Assembly: GCA_001899175.1 (NCBI GenBank)
Contig: MKVH01000008.1
Coordinates: forward strand, 62,001-126,000
Direction of reading: 5' to 3'
From: Candidatus Kapaibacterium thiocyanatum
GTDB lineage: Bacteria; Bacteroidota; Ignavibacteria; Kapaibacteriales; Kapaibacteriaceae
Length of the DNA stretch: 64,000 nucleotides
Shown: positions 9,149 to 17,778 of the stretch, piece by piece
Position numbering within the stretch: position 1 is the first letter of the stretch
Layout: the number at the start of each line of letters is the position of its first letter
The notes under the pieces: generated by a model
What the model was told of the DNA's origin: nothing
Database searches by the model: none
Seen by the model: the letters and a program-made list of their open reading frames with translations, nothing else
Program-made: the position numbers and the translations under genes

Positions 9149-9739
9149 CTAGATCCGAAGAAGCATCGCAGCCTTCTTTTTGCCGGCATGGACAGCATGA
9201 TCGTACGGGCTGCGGTCATCGGAGTCCCTGGCGTACGGATCCGCACCGGATTCGATCAGGAACGTGATCATCTGCGGGATACCCGTACGTGCCGCCCGCA
9301 TGAGGGGTGTTCTGCCTTCATCGTCGCGCAATTCGATGTCGACGCCACGCTCGACGAGAGCGGACAGGGTACGGTAGGCGCGATACTGCACGGCATAGTG
9401 GAGGGCCTTCCAGTCATCCGGTGCATGAAACGCATCACCGCGATGCAGGAGGAGATGGAGCACGTCGAGGTGATCGTTCACGACGGCGAAGTGGAATGCG
9501 CGCCATCCTGTGCCTGGCTGACAGAACGAGATATCGGCCCCGGCTTCGAGCAGGAGTCGTGGGCCGTCGGGTCCTTTGTCCGCCCATACGGCGAGCATCA
9601 GAAGTGACATACCCTTCGTGTTGACCGAGTCGGGATCGCCACCGGACGCGAGATAGCGATGTAGAGGCTCGAGATCGCCAGACATGATCGACGTCCGCAA
9701 GGCCGCCATATCGTCTGCCGGAGCATCCATGATGGTCAA
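9149..9739 (-). CDS. Ankyrin-repeat protein
   Basis: A 196-aa protein made almost entirely of ankyrin repeats. Several repeats are clear, for example the segments with RTPLMRAARTGIPQMITFLIESGADPYARD, WKALHYAVQYRAYRTLSALVERGVDIELRD and the more degenerate MSLLMLAVWADKGPDGPRLLLEAGADI. There is no signal peptide, so it is probably a cytoplasmic protein-protein interaction module of unknown partner. The ATG at 9739 or the one three codons later could be the start. A strong hairpin lies upstream, separating it from the T9SS protein gene on the same strand. Confidence 0.9.
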   Translation of the reverse strand: MTIMDAPADDMAALRTSIMSGDLEPLHRYLASGGDPDSVNTKGMSLLMLAVWADKGPDGPRLLLEAGADISFCQPGTGWRAFHFAVVNDHLDVLHLLLHRGDAFHAPDDWKALHYAVQYRAYRTLSALVERGVDIELRDDEGRTPLMRAARTGIPQMITFLIESGADPYARDSDDRSPYDHAVHAGKKKAAMLLRI

Positions 9740-9805
9740 CCTCGAAGCAGGTGGATCAGATATGCATGGAGATCGTCGGATGGATCAGGATCCTGCTTCC
9801 TGCGA

Positions 9806-9842
9806 ATCTGGCCAGACCGACATGACGTCGGCCTGGCCAGAT
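9806..9842 (-). terminator. Interrupted 15-bp terminator hairpin
   Basis: ATCTGGCCAG and CTGGCCAGAT flank an inner CCGAC/GTCGG stem with a 5-nt loop; one base on each side is unpaired. It lies directly after the T9SS protein gene (stop at 9863) and before the ankyrin gene, so it probably terminates the former. No T-tract is present. Confidence 0.65.
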
Positions 9843-9862
9843 AGTCCGATCGTTGGTCCTCG

Positions 9863-11113
9863 TCAATGGACGACGATCATCCTCGTGCTGAGAACGATCT
9901 TTCCTTCCTGATGGCACAGGACGGTATAGATACCGGATGGAAGACCCGAGACATCGATAGTGATGGCGTCACGCGAAGCATGCGCCGACGCGCGGACACG
10001 TCCGAGACCGATGTCGTGGATATCGACGTCGATACGCTCGCCGTCGATGTTCTCCGGCAGTGATATCGTACATGACGTATGGGATGGAGTCGGATACACG
10101 GGAACATGATTCGATACATTCTCCGCGACCGATGACGTACCGCCCGCTGGATTCGTGATCGTGAAGGTTCCGCGAAGCGGGTGGCCGACGCCGACGTAGT
10201 GCATGAAGACCTTCGTCGGAGACACGGTCATCATATTCCGCGCGGCTCCATGACCTGCGGGATACGTCGTCGTGCCCAGTTGCCGCCACTCCGTCGCATC
10301 GGGAGTGAGATAGTAGGTACCGACGCTACCACCGAACGGCACGGCGACGGCAAAGGCCGTTCCTTCGGACGAGGTGAGATCCTGGACAGTGGCGGGCAAT
10401 GTCGCGGCCACGGGAAGACCGGAGATCGTTGCCCACCCGTTGTCCGTGAGCCGCCAGGTACCCATCGTACCGCTGGCGACTACCGTGCTGCCCGAGAAGC
10501 CGAGATGATTGGGCTTCCCACCGAATCCCGGAAGATCCGACAACGCCGTCCACGTGATGCCGCCATCCGTCGACCGTGCTGCACCGCCGACACCTGCAAC
10601 GACCCAATGGTCACCGTCCGCTGCGAAGTCGACCATGTTCGAAACGGATGCCGGCACCGTTCGCTCCGCCCATGTCAGACCGGCATCGGTACTGACGAAG
10701 ACGCTGGACCGATTGCTGACCGCGATCAGTTCGCCCCCGTTCACGGCGAGTTGCGTGATCGTCCCGGAGGGCAGGGTGATGTCGCCTACGCGCGTGAAGG
10801 CGTCGCCTCCCGAAGCCGACCTGAAGATACCGACGGTCGCACCGGGAGCGGGTCCGACGGCATAGATGCTTCCGTCCGACTCGATCACGGCATAGACGTT
10901 GCCCGGCATGCCGTGCGGGACGTCGGACCATGTCGCCCCTTCATCCATCGAGCGCCGTACCGTATCCCCGTCGTACATGAACAGTCCTTTGTGTGTCCAT
11001 GCGAGTTTGGTGGTCACACCCAGTGATGTCGAAGAAGCCAGCACCCAGTCCTGGCTGTGGGCAGTATGTACGATGAGCACGAAGCAGAAGACGAGTACCG
11101 TACGAAGCAACAT
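9863..11113 (-). CDS. T9SS-exported beta-propeller (BNR/sortilin-like) protein
   Basis: A 416-aa secreted protein with signal peptide MLLRTVLVFCFVLIVHTAHS. The body has repeated Asp-box-like elements (SMDEGATWSDV, STDAGLTWAER, STDGGITWTAL), the S/T-X-D-X-G-X-T-W pattern of BNR/sortilin-type propellers. The C-terminal domain starting at VPVYPTPSHTSCTISL is T9SS-sorting-like, with YPTP in place of YPNP. Function unknown; such propellers in Bacteroidota often bind glycans or peptides at the cell surface. The start is the first ATG and encodes a clean signal peptide. Confidence 0.88.
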   Translation of the reverse strand: MLLRTVLVFCFVLIVHTAHSQDWVLASSTSLGVTTKLAWTHKGLFMYDGDTVRRSMDEGATWSDVPHGMPGNVYAVIESDGSIYAVGPAPGATVGIFRSASGGDAFTRVGDITLPSGTITQLAVNGGELIAVSNRSSVFVSTDAGLTWAERTVPASVSNMVDFAADGDHWVVAGVGGAARSTDGGITWTALSDLPGFGGKPNHLGFSGSTVVASGTMGTWRLTDNGWATISGLPVAATLPATVQDLTSSEGTAFAVAVPFGGSVGTYYLTPDATEWRQLGTTTYPAGHGAARNMMTVSPTKVFMHYVGVGHPLRGTFTITNPAGGTSSVAENVSNHVPVYPTPSHTSCTISLPENIDGERIDVDIHDIGLGRVRASAHASRDAITIDVSGLPSGIYTVLCHQEGKIVLSTRMIVVH

Positions 11114-11317
11114 GCGAATTCTCCTGTTGGAAGTGATGAGGGAACCTCAACATCGTCGATACGCTCCATCCGTATCCTACTACCATTCTACTACGGAGGG
11201 TCGCCGCAAACAGCCACAATCTATGTCGTAATCCCACCCCGGCAAGGTGGAACGATGTCGGTAGGTTCGAATCATGACGACTGCACCATCATTCATCATT
11301 CCTGCAAGGGAACCATC

Positions 11318-11797
11318 ATGGAAAAGATCGTAACGCACCTGTGGTTCGACGACACGGCCGAAGAAGCGATGGCCTTCTATACATCCATCTTCAAGAATTC
11401 CAGAATCGTCAGTGTCTTCAAGGGCAAGGCGCCGATGCCGGACGGCTCGATCGGAGAGCTCGTCTACGGAATATTCGAACTGGAAGGAAGGACGTTCTTC
11501 GCACTGAATGGCGGCCCGATGTTCAAGTTCACACCCGCCATCTCGCTCTACGTCAATTGCGATACACAGGAAGAGATCGACGAGTTGTGGAACAAGCTCC
11601 TCGCGGGCGGTGGAAAACCGATGGACTGTGGATGGCTGGAGGACAAGTTCGGTCTGGCATGGCAGATCGTGCCCTCCGTCCTGGAACGGCTCACAGACCT
11701 GTCGGATCCGGACAGGTCGATGCGCGTCATGCAGTCCCTGATGGGGATGACGAAGATCGATCTTGTCGCGCTCGAGCGAGCCTACGACGGAAAGTGA
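11318..11797 (+). CDS. VOC-superfamily protein, PhnB-like
   Basis: A 159-aa protein of the glyoxalase/VOC fold, PhnB/3-demethylubiquinone methyltransferase-like type. It begins KIVTHLWFDDTAEEAMAFYTSIF and contains GRTFFALNGGPMFKFTPAISLYVNC, then CGWLEDKFGLAWQIVP and a C-terminal SLMGMTKIDLVAL helix, all typical of this group. Members are often annotated as methyltransferases but most have no proven activity. The start at 11318 follows a weak AAGGGAACC element. The gene is convergent with the GlxA-type regulator, with a hairpin between them. Confidence 0.9.
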   Translation: MEKIVTHLWFDDTAEEAMAFYTSIFKNSRIVSVFKGKAPMPDGSIGELVYGIFELEGRTFFALNGGPMFKFTPAISLYVNCDTQEEIDELWNKLLAGGGKPMDCGWLEDKFGLAWQIVPSVLERLTDLSDPDRSMRVMQSLMGMTKIDLVALERAYDGK

Positions 11798-11821
11798 CGG
11801 TCGATGCGCAAGTGGTTCAGT

Positions 11822-11852
11822 CAGGCCGGATATCCATGCGGCGTCCGGCCTG
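11822..11852. terminator. Convergent terminator-like hairpin
   Basis: CAGGCCGGA (11822-11830) and TCCGGCCTG (11844-11852) form a perfect 9-bp stem with a 13-nt loop, 24 bp after the VOC gene and 21 bp from the end of the convergent regulator gene. Confidence 0.6.
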
Positions 11853-11873
11853 CGTCGTTCGTATGCGTGACGG

Positions 11874-12848
11874 TTATGGGTGCTGACGACTGTACTTGTT
11901 ACGGTAGTCGACCGGCGTGAGTCCGGTGATCCGTTTGAAGATCTGGCGGAAGGTCTTCGTATCGGAGTAGCCGACGTCGTACATCACTTCCGCGACCTGC
12001 TTGCTGCCCTGTTCGAGCTGCTTCTTCGCCACCTCGATCTTGACACGCTGGATGTACTCGTTCACCGTGTTACGCGTGGCATTCTTGAATCTTCGCTCGA
12101 AGGAGCGTCGTCCGATAGCGACGAGGTTCGCCAGTTGATCCACCGTCAGACGTTCCTGATAGTTCTCCTCGATGAAGTCCTGGGCCTTCCGGACATGTTC
12201 GTCGCCGTGCCGCGTCTGCCCGCGGAACATGATGAAATGCGATTGCGACGTACGGTCGATGTCGATGGCGAAGACCTTGGCAGCGGTGATGGCCGTCTTG
12301 CGATCCGTGTAGCGTTCGACGAGATAGAGCAGGAGATTCCAGTACGAGTTGGCCCCGCCGCTCGTATACAGTCCATGATCCTCGGTGATGATGCGGTCGT
12401 CCACGAGCGTGACGTCCGGGAACATGATCCGGAAGTCGTTGGCTGTCTGCCAATGCGACGAGCATTGCCTGTTGTCCAGCAATCCGGTCGATGCCAGAAG
12501 GAAGGCACCGATGCAGAGGCTGGCCACTTCGGCCCCGTTGCGGTACTGATTCACGATCCATGGATACAGGCTGCGGTTCGCCTCGATCGCCTCGTGCAGG
12601 TCGCCCGTGATGGCAGGGACGAAGACGAGGTCCGTCTTCTTCACGTCGTCGATCAGCGTATCGACGTTGACGGTGAATCGGCTGTCGTGCAATTCTACCT
12701 GTCTGGTGGTACCGACGAGATGGATGTCGAACAGCGGCGGATGTCCGCTGTCCTGCAGGAAGCCGTTCACCATCGTGAGCATGTACCGCGGATCCTCCAC
12801 GGCGGCGAGAACGGCATGCTGCGGAACGAGAATGCTGACGTGTTTCAT
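11874..12848 (-). CDS. GlxA-type AraC-family transcriptional regulator with DJ-1/PfpI domain
   Basis: A 324-aa regulator. Residues 1-190 are a DJ-1/PfpI amidotransferase-like domain (VSILVPQHAVLAAVEDPR, then ASLCIGAFLLASTGLLDNRQCSSHW with the nucleophile-elbow cysteine position). Residues about 220-320 are the double helix-turn-helix AraC domain (RLTVDQLANLVAIGRRSFERRFK, and VMYDVGYSDTKTFRQIFKRITGLTPVDYR). This GlxA arrangement is common in regulators of small-molecule catabolism. It is divergent from the DHFR/RibD-like gene at 12984, which may be its target. A 6-bp inverted repeat, GCGACA-N19-TGTCGC, overlaps its 5' end but is weak. Confidence 0.93.
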   Translation of the reverse strand: MKHVSILVPQHAVLAAVEDPRYMLTMVNGFLQDSGHPPLFDIHLVGTTRQVELHDSRFTVNVDTLIDDVKKTDLVFVPAITGDLHEAIEANRSLYPWIVNQYRNGAEVASLCIGAFLLASTGLLDNRQCSSHWQTANDFRIMFPDVTLVDDRIITEDHGLYTSGGANSYWNLLLYLVERYTDRKTAITAAKVFAIDIDRTSQSHFIMFRGQTRHGDEHVRKAQDFIEENYQERLTVDQLANLVAIGRRSFERRFKNATRNTVNEYIQRVKIEVAKKQLEQGSKQVAEVMYDVGYSDTKTFRQIFKRITGLTPVDYRNKYSRQHP

Positions 12849-12983
12849 GCGACAAACCTAACGATAATGACATTGTCGCGATCGACCCTCAGGATCGTCG
12901 CAAAGCAGGACTCCTCACGATGGCCGGCACGGATAGATTCGCAGCATCGCTTCCTGCGACGAATCATCTATGACGAGGACAGA

Positions 12984-13562
12984 ATGAAACGGCTCATACT
13001 TAGCGTGAACGTGACACTGGACGGATACATGGCCGGACCCGACGGCGAACTGGACTGGCATTTCGATTACTGGAATCCGGAGATGTCGGCCTATGCCGAT
13101 GCGCAGTTGCAGACCGTGGACACCATCATCGTCGGCCGCACGACCTACGAAGGTATGGCCCAGTACTGGCCCGGCGCCGCATTGGACCCATCCATCGGCA
13201 GCAAGGACAGGTTGTTCGCCGAACGTATGAACGCATTGCCGAAGATCGTCTTCTCGTCCACGCTCCATACGCTGTCCTGGAACAATGCCCGCCTGGCCAC
13301 GTACGATGTCGCCGGTGAACTGGCCCGGCTCCGGAACGGTCCGGGACTGGACATCATCATGTGGGGCGGCGTACGCCTCGTGCGGTATTGCATCGAGCAC
13401 GACCTGATCGACGAATACAGGATATGGACGGCACCGTGCATGCTGGGTGGCGGGCAGCGGCTCTTCCCGAAGGGCATCGCCTTCCGTCCGTTGCAGCATC
13501 TCGAATCCAGGGTCTTCGGCAACGGCGTCGTACTGACGTGCTTCGCATCGGTGACGAACTGA
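12984..13562 (+). CDS. Dihydrofolate reductase-like/RibD C-terminal-domain protein
   Basis: A 192-aa protein of the DHFR fold, in the group named dihydrofolate reductase family or RibD C-terminal domain. It starts KRLILSVNVTLDGYMAGPDGELDWHF, contains VDTIIVGRTTYEGMAQYWPG and ends with the GLDIIMWGGVRLVRYCIEHDLIDEYRIWTAPCMLGGGQRLF block. Biochemical function for this subgroup is mostly undetermined; these proteins are NADPH-binding by fold. It is divergent from the GlxA-type regulator and is followed by about 200 bp of non-coding DNA before the MFS gene. Confidence 0.9.
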   Translation: MKRLILSVNVTLDGYMAGPDGELDWHFDYWNPEMSAYADAQLQTVDTIIVGRTTYEGMAQYWPGAALDPSIGSKDRLFAERMNALPKIVFSSTLHTLSWNNARLATYDVAGELARLRNGPGLDIIMWGGVRLVRYCIEHDLIDEYRIWTAPCMLGGGQRLFPKGIAFRPLQHLESRVFGNGVVLTCFASVTN

Positions 13563-13772
13563 GCGCCGATACCTCGTGCGTGCCGTGCGAATCGGATCCG
13601 GACGGTTCGTCGACAAGGTGGCATATTCGTGCGTCCGATGTTCCGACGACGGAACATGTCCGATGGAGATGCGGGGGTGTGTCATACGTATGGCCTGCAA
13701 GCAGGACGCTCCGGTACTGTCGCCGACGATGACGGGAATATCTTTTCATGACGATGATACGATACGGTGTCT

Positions 13773-15293
13773 ATGAGCGCTACGATGAAGGCTACTCGTA
13801 AGGAATGGATCGGCCTGGCAGTGATCGCCCTGCCGTGCCTGCTGTATTCCATGGATCTCACCATCCTCAATCTGGCCCTGCCTGCCATCAGCGCCGATCT
13901 CCATCCCTCGGCATCGCAGATCCTGTGGATCGTCGATATCTACGGCTTCATGGTCTCGGGGTGGCTGATCACGATGGGAACGCTCGGCGACATCATCGGC
14001 CGACGCAAGCTCTTGTTGATAGGCGCCGCACTGTTCGGCCTCGCTTCCATCGCCGCGGCCTTCTCCGATTCGGCTGCCATGCTCATCACCATGCGAGCCC
14101 TGCTTGGCGTCGCGGGTGCTACGGTGGCTCCATCCACGCTGTCGCTCATACGGAACATGTTCCATGACGACAAGGAACGGACCTTCGCCATCTCGATCTG
14201 GATCACGAGCTATTCCGTCGGTGGGGTACTGGGGCCACTGGCCGGCGGTCTGCTTCTCGAACACTACCACTGGAGCGCCGCCTTCCTCGCCGGCGTTCCG
14301 ATCATGCTCCTTCTGCTGGTGACGGGTCCATACCTCCTGCCGGAGTACAGGAATCCCGATGCGCAGCGTCTGGACATTCCAAGTACGCTTCTGTCCATCA
14401 CCTCCATCCTTAGTCTGGTCTATGCCCTGAAGTCCACGGCAGAACACGGTATGTCGATCCTGGCCGCTGCCGTTCTCGGAGCGGGAGTGATCCTGGGCCT
14501 GGTCTTCCTGCGTCGACAACGGCACATTCCCGTGCCGATGCTCGATCTGAAGCTGTTCCGGTCACGCTCCTTCACGCTCTATCTCGCGGCATACATGCTC
14601 TGCTTCTTCTGCATGTTCGCCGTCTTCGTCTTCCTGTACCAGTATGTCCAGCTCGTCTGCGGACTCACTCCACTCGAGTCGGGAGTCTATACTCTACCTG
14701 CCTTCATCCTGTCCATCGTGGGTTCCCTCGGTGTGTCGCATATGCTGCGATGGTTCTCGGTGCGGACGCTCATGGTGGGTGGACTGCTCATGGCGACCAC
14801 GGGAGTCGTTCTGCTTCTGTTCGCCGGAGCGGACGGCGATATCGCTCTCGTCGTCACGGCACAGTCGTTCCTGGTCTTCGGCATCACACCGTTCGCCGCG
14901 CTCGCCACCGACAGCATCGTGGGATCGGCACCTGCCGAGCGCTCGGGTGCCGCGGCCGCTCTCTCCGAAACGTGTGCCGAACTGGGCGGAGCCATCGGCA
15001 TCGCCGTGCTCGGTAGCCTCGGTATGATCGTCTACCGCACACAGGTCATGGCGCATCATGGGCTGCCCGCTGCGACAGCGCATTCGCTGAACGAGGCGAT
15101 GGCGGTGGCGAAGACCGTCGAAGAACCATTGGCCTCGTCCATACGGACGATATCGTCCGCCGCCTTCACGGAAGCGCTGCAGACGATCGCCGCCGTCGCG
15201 ACAGCCTTACTCGGTCTGTGCGCCATCGTCATCTACTTCACCAGCAAGCGCACGACGTCGATGTCGATGGACGTGGTGGAACAGCATGAGTGA
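13773..15293 (+). CDS. MFS exporter of the DHA2 (14-TMS) family
   Basis: A 506-aa inner-membrane drug:proton antiporter-like protein. The N-terminal half shows SMDLTILNLALPAISADLHPS, and the DHA2 antiporter motif appears as LGPLAGGLLLEHYHWSAAF. Motif A is seen as GTLGDIIGRRK. The hydrophobic profile fits 14 transmembrane helices as in QacA/SmvA-like exporters. The start at 13773 is chosen over a GTG six bases upstream and an ATG four codons downstream; the three are hard to tell apart. No local regulator gene is present, so the substrate is unknown. Confidence 0.92.
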   Translation: MSATMKATRKEWIGLAVIALPCLLYSMDLTILNLALPAISADLHPSASQILWIVDIYGFMVSGWLITMGTLGDIIGRRKLLLIGAALFGLASIAAAFSDSAAMLITMRALLGVAGATVAPSTLSLIRNMFHDDKERTFAISIWITSYSVGGVLGPLAGGLLLEHYHWSAAFLAGVPIMLLLLVTGPYLLPEYRNPDAQRLDIPSTLLSITSILSLVYALKSTAEHGMSILAAAVLGAGVILGLVFLRRQRHIPVPMLDLKLFRSRSFTLYLAAYMLCFFCMFAVFVFLYQYVQLVCGLTPLESGVYTLPAFILSIVGSLGVSHMLRWFSVRTLMVGGLLMATTGVVLLLFAGADGDIALVVTAQSFLVFGITPFAALATDSIVGSAPAERSGAAAALSETCAELGGAIGIAVLGSLGMIVYRTQVMAHHGLPAATAHSLNEAMAVAKTVEEPLASSIRTISSAAFTEALQTIAAVATALLGLCAIVIYFTSKRTTSMSMDVVEQHE

Positions 15294-15371
15294 TGCCCCG
15301 CACGACGATCGGTGGAAACCGGCGCATCGACAGAATCCACACCCGTTGTCAATGATCGGACAGGAAGAACG

Positions 15372-15749
15372 ATGGTCCACATCACCGGAAGCAAGGACTG
15401 CGGGAACTCGCCGAAAAATCTGTTCGCACAGGACGTCGCCATCGCATTGGAAACAGGCGAGATTCCGACGGGAATGCTGAGCGACGACGTCGTCTGGCAT
15501 GGTCGTGCCACCGGGCTCATCGAGGGGATCGCCGCCGTTCGCCAGACCATGGCGAAACGGCCGGCCGTCCAGTCCCTCGTGATCGATCATGCGATCTCGC
15601 ACGGCAAGGCAGCCATGGCCAATGGCATCGCGACGTTGACCGATGGTACGATCCGGCGCTTCAGTCACGTCTTCGATTTCACGAGCGCCAAGGGCAACTG
15701 CGTGGCGACGATCACCAGCTATTTCGTGAATCGACGAAGGGAAGAATAG
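15372..15749 (+). CDS. SnoaL-like (NTF2-fold) protein
   Basis: A 125-aa protein with features of the NTF2-like/SnoaL group: the aliphatic helix before TGEIPTGMLSDDVVWHG, the RATGLIEGIAAVRQTMAK segment, and the beta-sheet RRFSHVFDFTSAKGNCVATITSYFV at the C-terminus. Members range from isomerases to small ligand-binding proteins; no catalytic set is certain here. The ATG at 15372 is preferred because an ACAGGAAGAAC ribosome binding site precedes it. It follows the MFS gene by about 80 bp on the same strand and could be co-transcribed. Confidence 0.8.
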   Translation: MVHITGSKDCGNSPKNLFAQDVAIALETGEIPTGMLSDDVVWHGRATGLIEGIAAVRQTMAKRPAVQSLVIDHAISHGKAAMANGIATLTDGTIRRFSHVFDFTSAKGNCVATITSYFVNRRREE

Positions 15750-15859
15750 CGTCGTTCCTGTGATATCGTACGTCGTGCAGCCGATCCGGTATTGTGGTAT
15801 GCTGCGATTCTGTACTATGTTCGCGCAGTACAGGATCCGTAGAACAATACATACATCCG

Positions 15860-16294
15860 ATGAGATATATCACCGCACTGTCGCTTCTCTCCTTGCTGAA
15901 TATCGCCTGCAGCAATTCAGCGTCGGCACCGGACACCACGAAGACCATGCCGGACGGCGACGCGCGGTTCAAGATCCGCATCGTCGAACTCATTCCCTAC
16001 GTCAACGATGACGGTGACAGCGCCGTCGAACGGTGGACGATCAGGAACTTCGACGACAAGTCCGTGGATATGCGGGGCTGGACGGTCGTCGATTCCGAAG
16101 CGGTACGCAGCTACACGTGGGCGATGGACGGACTCGGGACGCTCGCTCCAGGCGAAGCGAAGCAGTACGTCAGCAGCGTGAATGCTCAACTGAACAACAA
16201 CGGGGACGACGTGCAACTCCGCTCACCCGGTGATACCGTCGTACAGAGGATAGTGTTCGGAAAACTCACCGTCGGCCAGGTGATCCGTCCGTGA
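15860..16294 (+). CDS. Lipoprotein with lamin-tail-like domain
   Basis: A 144-aa predicted lipoprotein. The N-terminus (MRYITALSLLSLLNIAC) ends in a lipobox with lipidation at C17. The rest resembles a lamin-tail domain: the IVELIPYVNDDGDSAVERWTIRNFDDKSVDMRGWTVVDSE segment matches the conserved E-x-V-x-I-x-N core, followed by LAPGEAKQYV and NNNGDDVQLRSPGDTVVQRI. Such domains are common on exported proteins in this bacterial group. Its stop codon lies inside a hairpin shared with the convergent DUF423 gene. Confidence 0.85.
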   Translation: MRYITALSLLSLLNIACSNSASAPDTTKTMPDGDARFKIRIVELIPYVNDDGDSAVERWTIRNFDDKSVDMRGWTVVDSEAVRSYTWAMDGLGTLAPGEAKQYVSSVNAQLNNNGDDVQLRSPGDTVVQRIVFGKLTVGQVIRP

Positions 16295-16306
16295 CGATCA
16301 CGGACG
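16286..16306. terminator. Hairpin overlapping two stop codons
   Basis: A perfect 9-bp inverted repeat (CGTCCGTGA, loop CGA, TCACGGACG) contains both the stop codon of the lamin-tail lipoprotein gene (plus) and that of the DUF423 gene (minus). The two convergent genes are only 3 bp apart. Confidence 0.6.
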
Positions 16307-16672
16307 TTCCCACCGCGCAAGCGCCACGAGCAGCCATCCGAGAAGGAGGAACAGGCCTCCGAGGGGAGTGACGGCACCGAGCCACGATTGCTGCGTGAGA
16401 GCCATCGTGTAGAGCGACCCGCTGAACAGCACGATGCCGGTCAGAATGCATCGCCATGCCCAGACCACCCGCGTACCACCGCGCGATCCTGCCATCGCGA
16501 GGACGGTGAGGACGACGGCATGCAGCAGATGATAGAGGACGGCTGTCTCCCAGTGTCCGAGCTCGCCGCGTGCCGCGACGTAGTCGTGAAGACCGCCGTG
16601 GGCGCCCGAGGCGCCGCAGACGACGGCGATGAAGCCGAGAAGGGCGGAGATACGGATGTGAAGACTGCTCAT
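16298..16672 (-). CDS. DUF423 small membrane protein
   Basis: A 124-aa inner-membrane protein of the DUF423 (YgdD-like) family with about four transmembrane helices. The signature GASGAHGGL near the N-terminus and the HLLHAVVLTVLA and LFSGSLYTMALT segments match the family, as does the length. Function is not established. The start at 16672 puts the first membrane helix at the N-terminus; an open frame continues upstream but has no membrane-protein character. Confidence 0.93.
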   Translation of the reverse strand: MSSLHIRISALLGFIAVVCGASGAHGGLHDYVAARGELGHWETAVLYHLLHAVVLTVLAMAGSRGGTRVVWAWRCILTGIVLFSGSLYTMALTQQSWLGAVTPLGGLFLLLGWLLVALARWERP

Positions 16673-16807
16673 GAGGGCCGTCCATGCTGTGGAACCAATA
16701 CAAACATAACACCTGCGTTTTTCGGTATTATCGTATCCGTCGCATATCGAATGCGGCCCGGCGCGATCGTGCATCCGGTATCGTGAGAACCAACGAACGG
16801 AGGAACC

Positions 16808-17158
16808 GTGATCAAGGGAATGCATGGTATGTTCTATTCGTCGAAGGCCGCGGAACTACGCGCCTTCCTGCGTGATGTGCTGCAACTGCCCGCCGTCGAT
16901 ATCGGAGACGGGTGGCTCATTCTGACGCCACCGGAAGCCGATCTGGGAGTGCATCCGACGGACCGACCGGAACCGCCCTCGGGTACGGCGGACATCTCCT
17001 TCTACTGCGACGATATCGAAGCCACCGTCGCCGACCTGAAGACCAGGGGAGCCGAATTCACCGGTCCCGTCGAAGATCATGGCTACGGCTTCGTGATCTA
17101 CATGCGGGTGCCGGGCGATTTCAACATCCAGTTGTATCAACCCAAATACGGCAAATGA
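16808..17158 (+). CDS. VOC-family (glyoxalase-like) protein
   Basis: A 116-aa VOC-fold protein: HGMFYSSKAAELRAFLRDVLQLPAVDIGDGWLIL at the N-terminus, DISFYCDDIEATVADLKTRGAEF in the middle and the metal-site-like ending GYGFVIYMRVPGDFNIQLYQP. The single domain suggests a homodimer. The GTG start is supported by a strong GGAGG sequence five bases upstream; an ATG four codons later is the alternative. Its stop overlaps the start of the acetyltransferase gene (ATGA), so the two are probably translationally coupled. Confidence 0.9.
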   Translation: MIKGMHGMFYSSKAAELRAFLRDVLQLPAVDIGDGWLILTPPEADLGVHPTDRPEPPSGTADISFYCDDIEATVADLKTRGAEFTGPVEDHGYGFVIYMRVPGDFNIQLYQPKYGK

Positions 17159-17679
17159 CGATGGAGACTCCCTCCACCGACATCTCGATACGCGATGTCG
17201 AGGATCGTGACATCGCAGCCATCACCGATATCTATGCCGAGAACGTCCTGAACGATACGGCGTCGTGGGAATACGATCCTCCTGGAATGGAAGAGATGCG
17301 CCGACGCATGGATGCCATCGTCGATGGAGGCTATCCGTATCTGGTCGCGACGTCGAACGGAACGGTCGTCGGCTACAGCTATGCCAGCGCCTATCGCACG
17401 CGCATCGGCTATCGGTACGTCGTGGAGAATTCCGTCTACATCCATCATGAGGCCCGTGGCCGCGGTGTGGGGCGCCTGCTCATGGAACGACTCATGCACG
17501 AATGCACGGTCCGCGGCTACAGACAGATGGTGGCCGTCATCGGCGACAGTGCGAATGTGGCGTCGATCCGCATGCACGAGACTCTCGGATTCCGTCACGT
17601 CGGTCTGCTTCCTGCCATCGGCATCAAGTTCGACCGCTGGCTGGACAGCGTGATGATGCAGCGGGAACTCGGCCCGTGA
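17155..17679 (+). CDS. GNAT N-acetyltransferase, phosphinothricin acetyltransferase-like
   Basis: A 174-aa GNAT enzyme resembling phosphinothricin/methionine-derivative N-acetyltransferases. Evidence is the SIRDVEDRDIAAITDIYAENVLNDTASWEYDP start, the VVENSVYIHHEARGRGVGRLLMERL acetyl-CoA-binding R-G-x-G-x-G/A block (here RGRGVGRLL), and the CTVRGYRQMVAVIGDSANVASIRMHETLGF segment. It should acetylate an amino group of a small molecule or amino-acid derivative with acetyl-CoA. The start overlaps the upstream VOC stop as ATGA. Confidence 0.92.
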   Translation: MTMETPSTDISIRDVEDRDIAAITDIYAENVLNDTASWEYDPPGMEEMRRRMDAIVDGGYPYLVATSNGTVVGYSYASAYRTRIGYRYVVENSVYIHHEARGRGVGRLLMERLMHECTVRGYRQMVAVIGDSANVASIRMHETLGFRHVGLLPAIGIKFDRWLDSVMMQRELGP

Positions 17680-17778
17680 GGTTTGGTATGAAGTGCCGAA
17701 TCGTGATTTTTATCGTCCGCACATGACGACGGACGGCGTCCATGGATCGGAGTCGACACATTCGGACCGCATGCATCA

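Noticed and set aside
11262-11275. GGTTCGAATC, resembling a tRNA T-loop
   Set aside because: Flanking bases do not form a T stem and no acceptor or anticodon stem surrounds it.
12849-12879. Inverted repeat GCGACA-N19-TGTCGC next to the GlxA-type regulator
   Set aside because: Six base pairs with a wide spacer is weak and could occur by chance; kept only as a mention.
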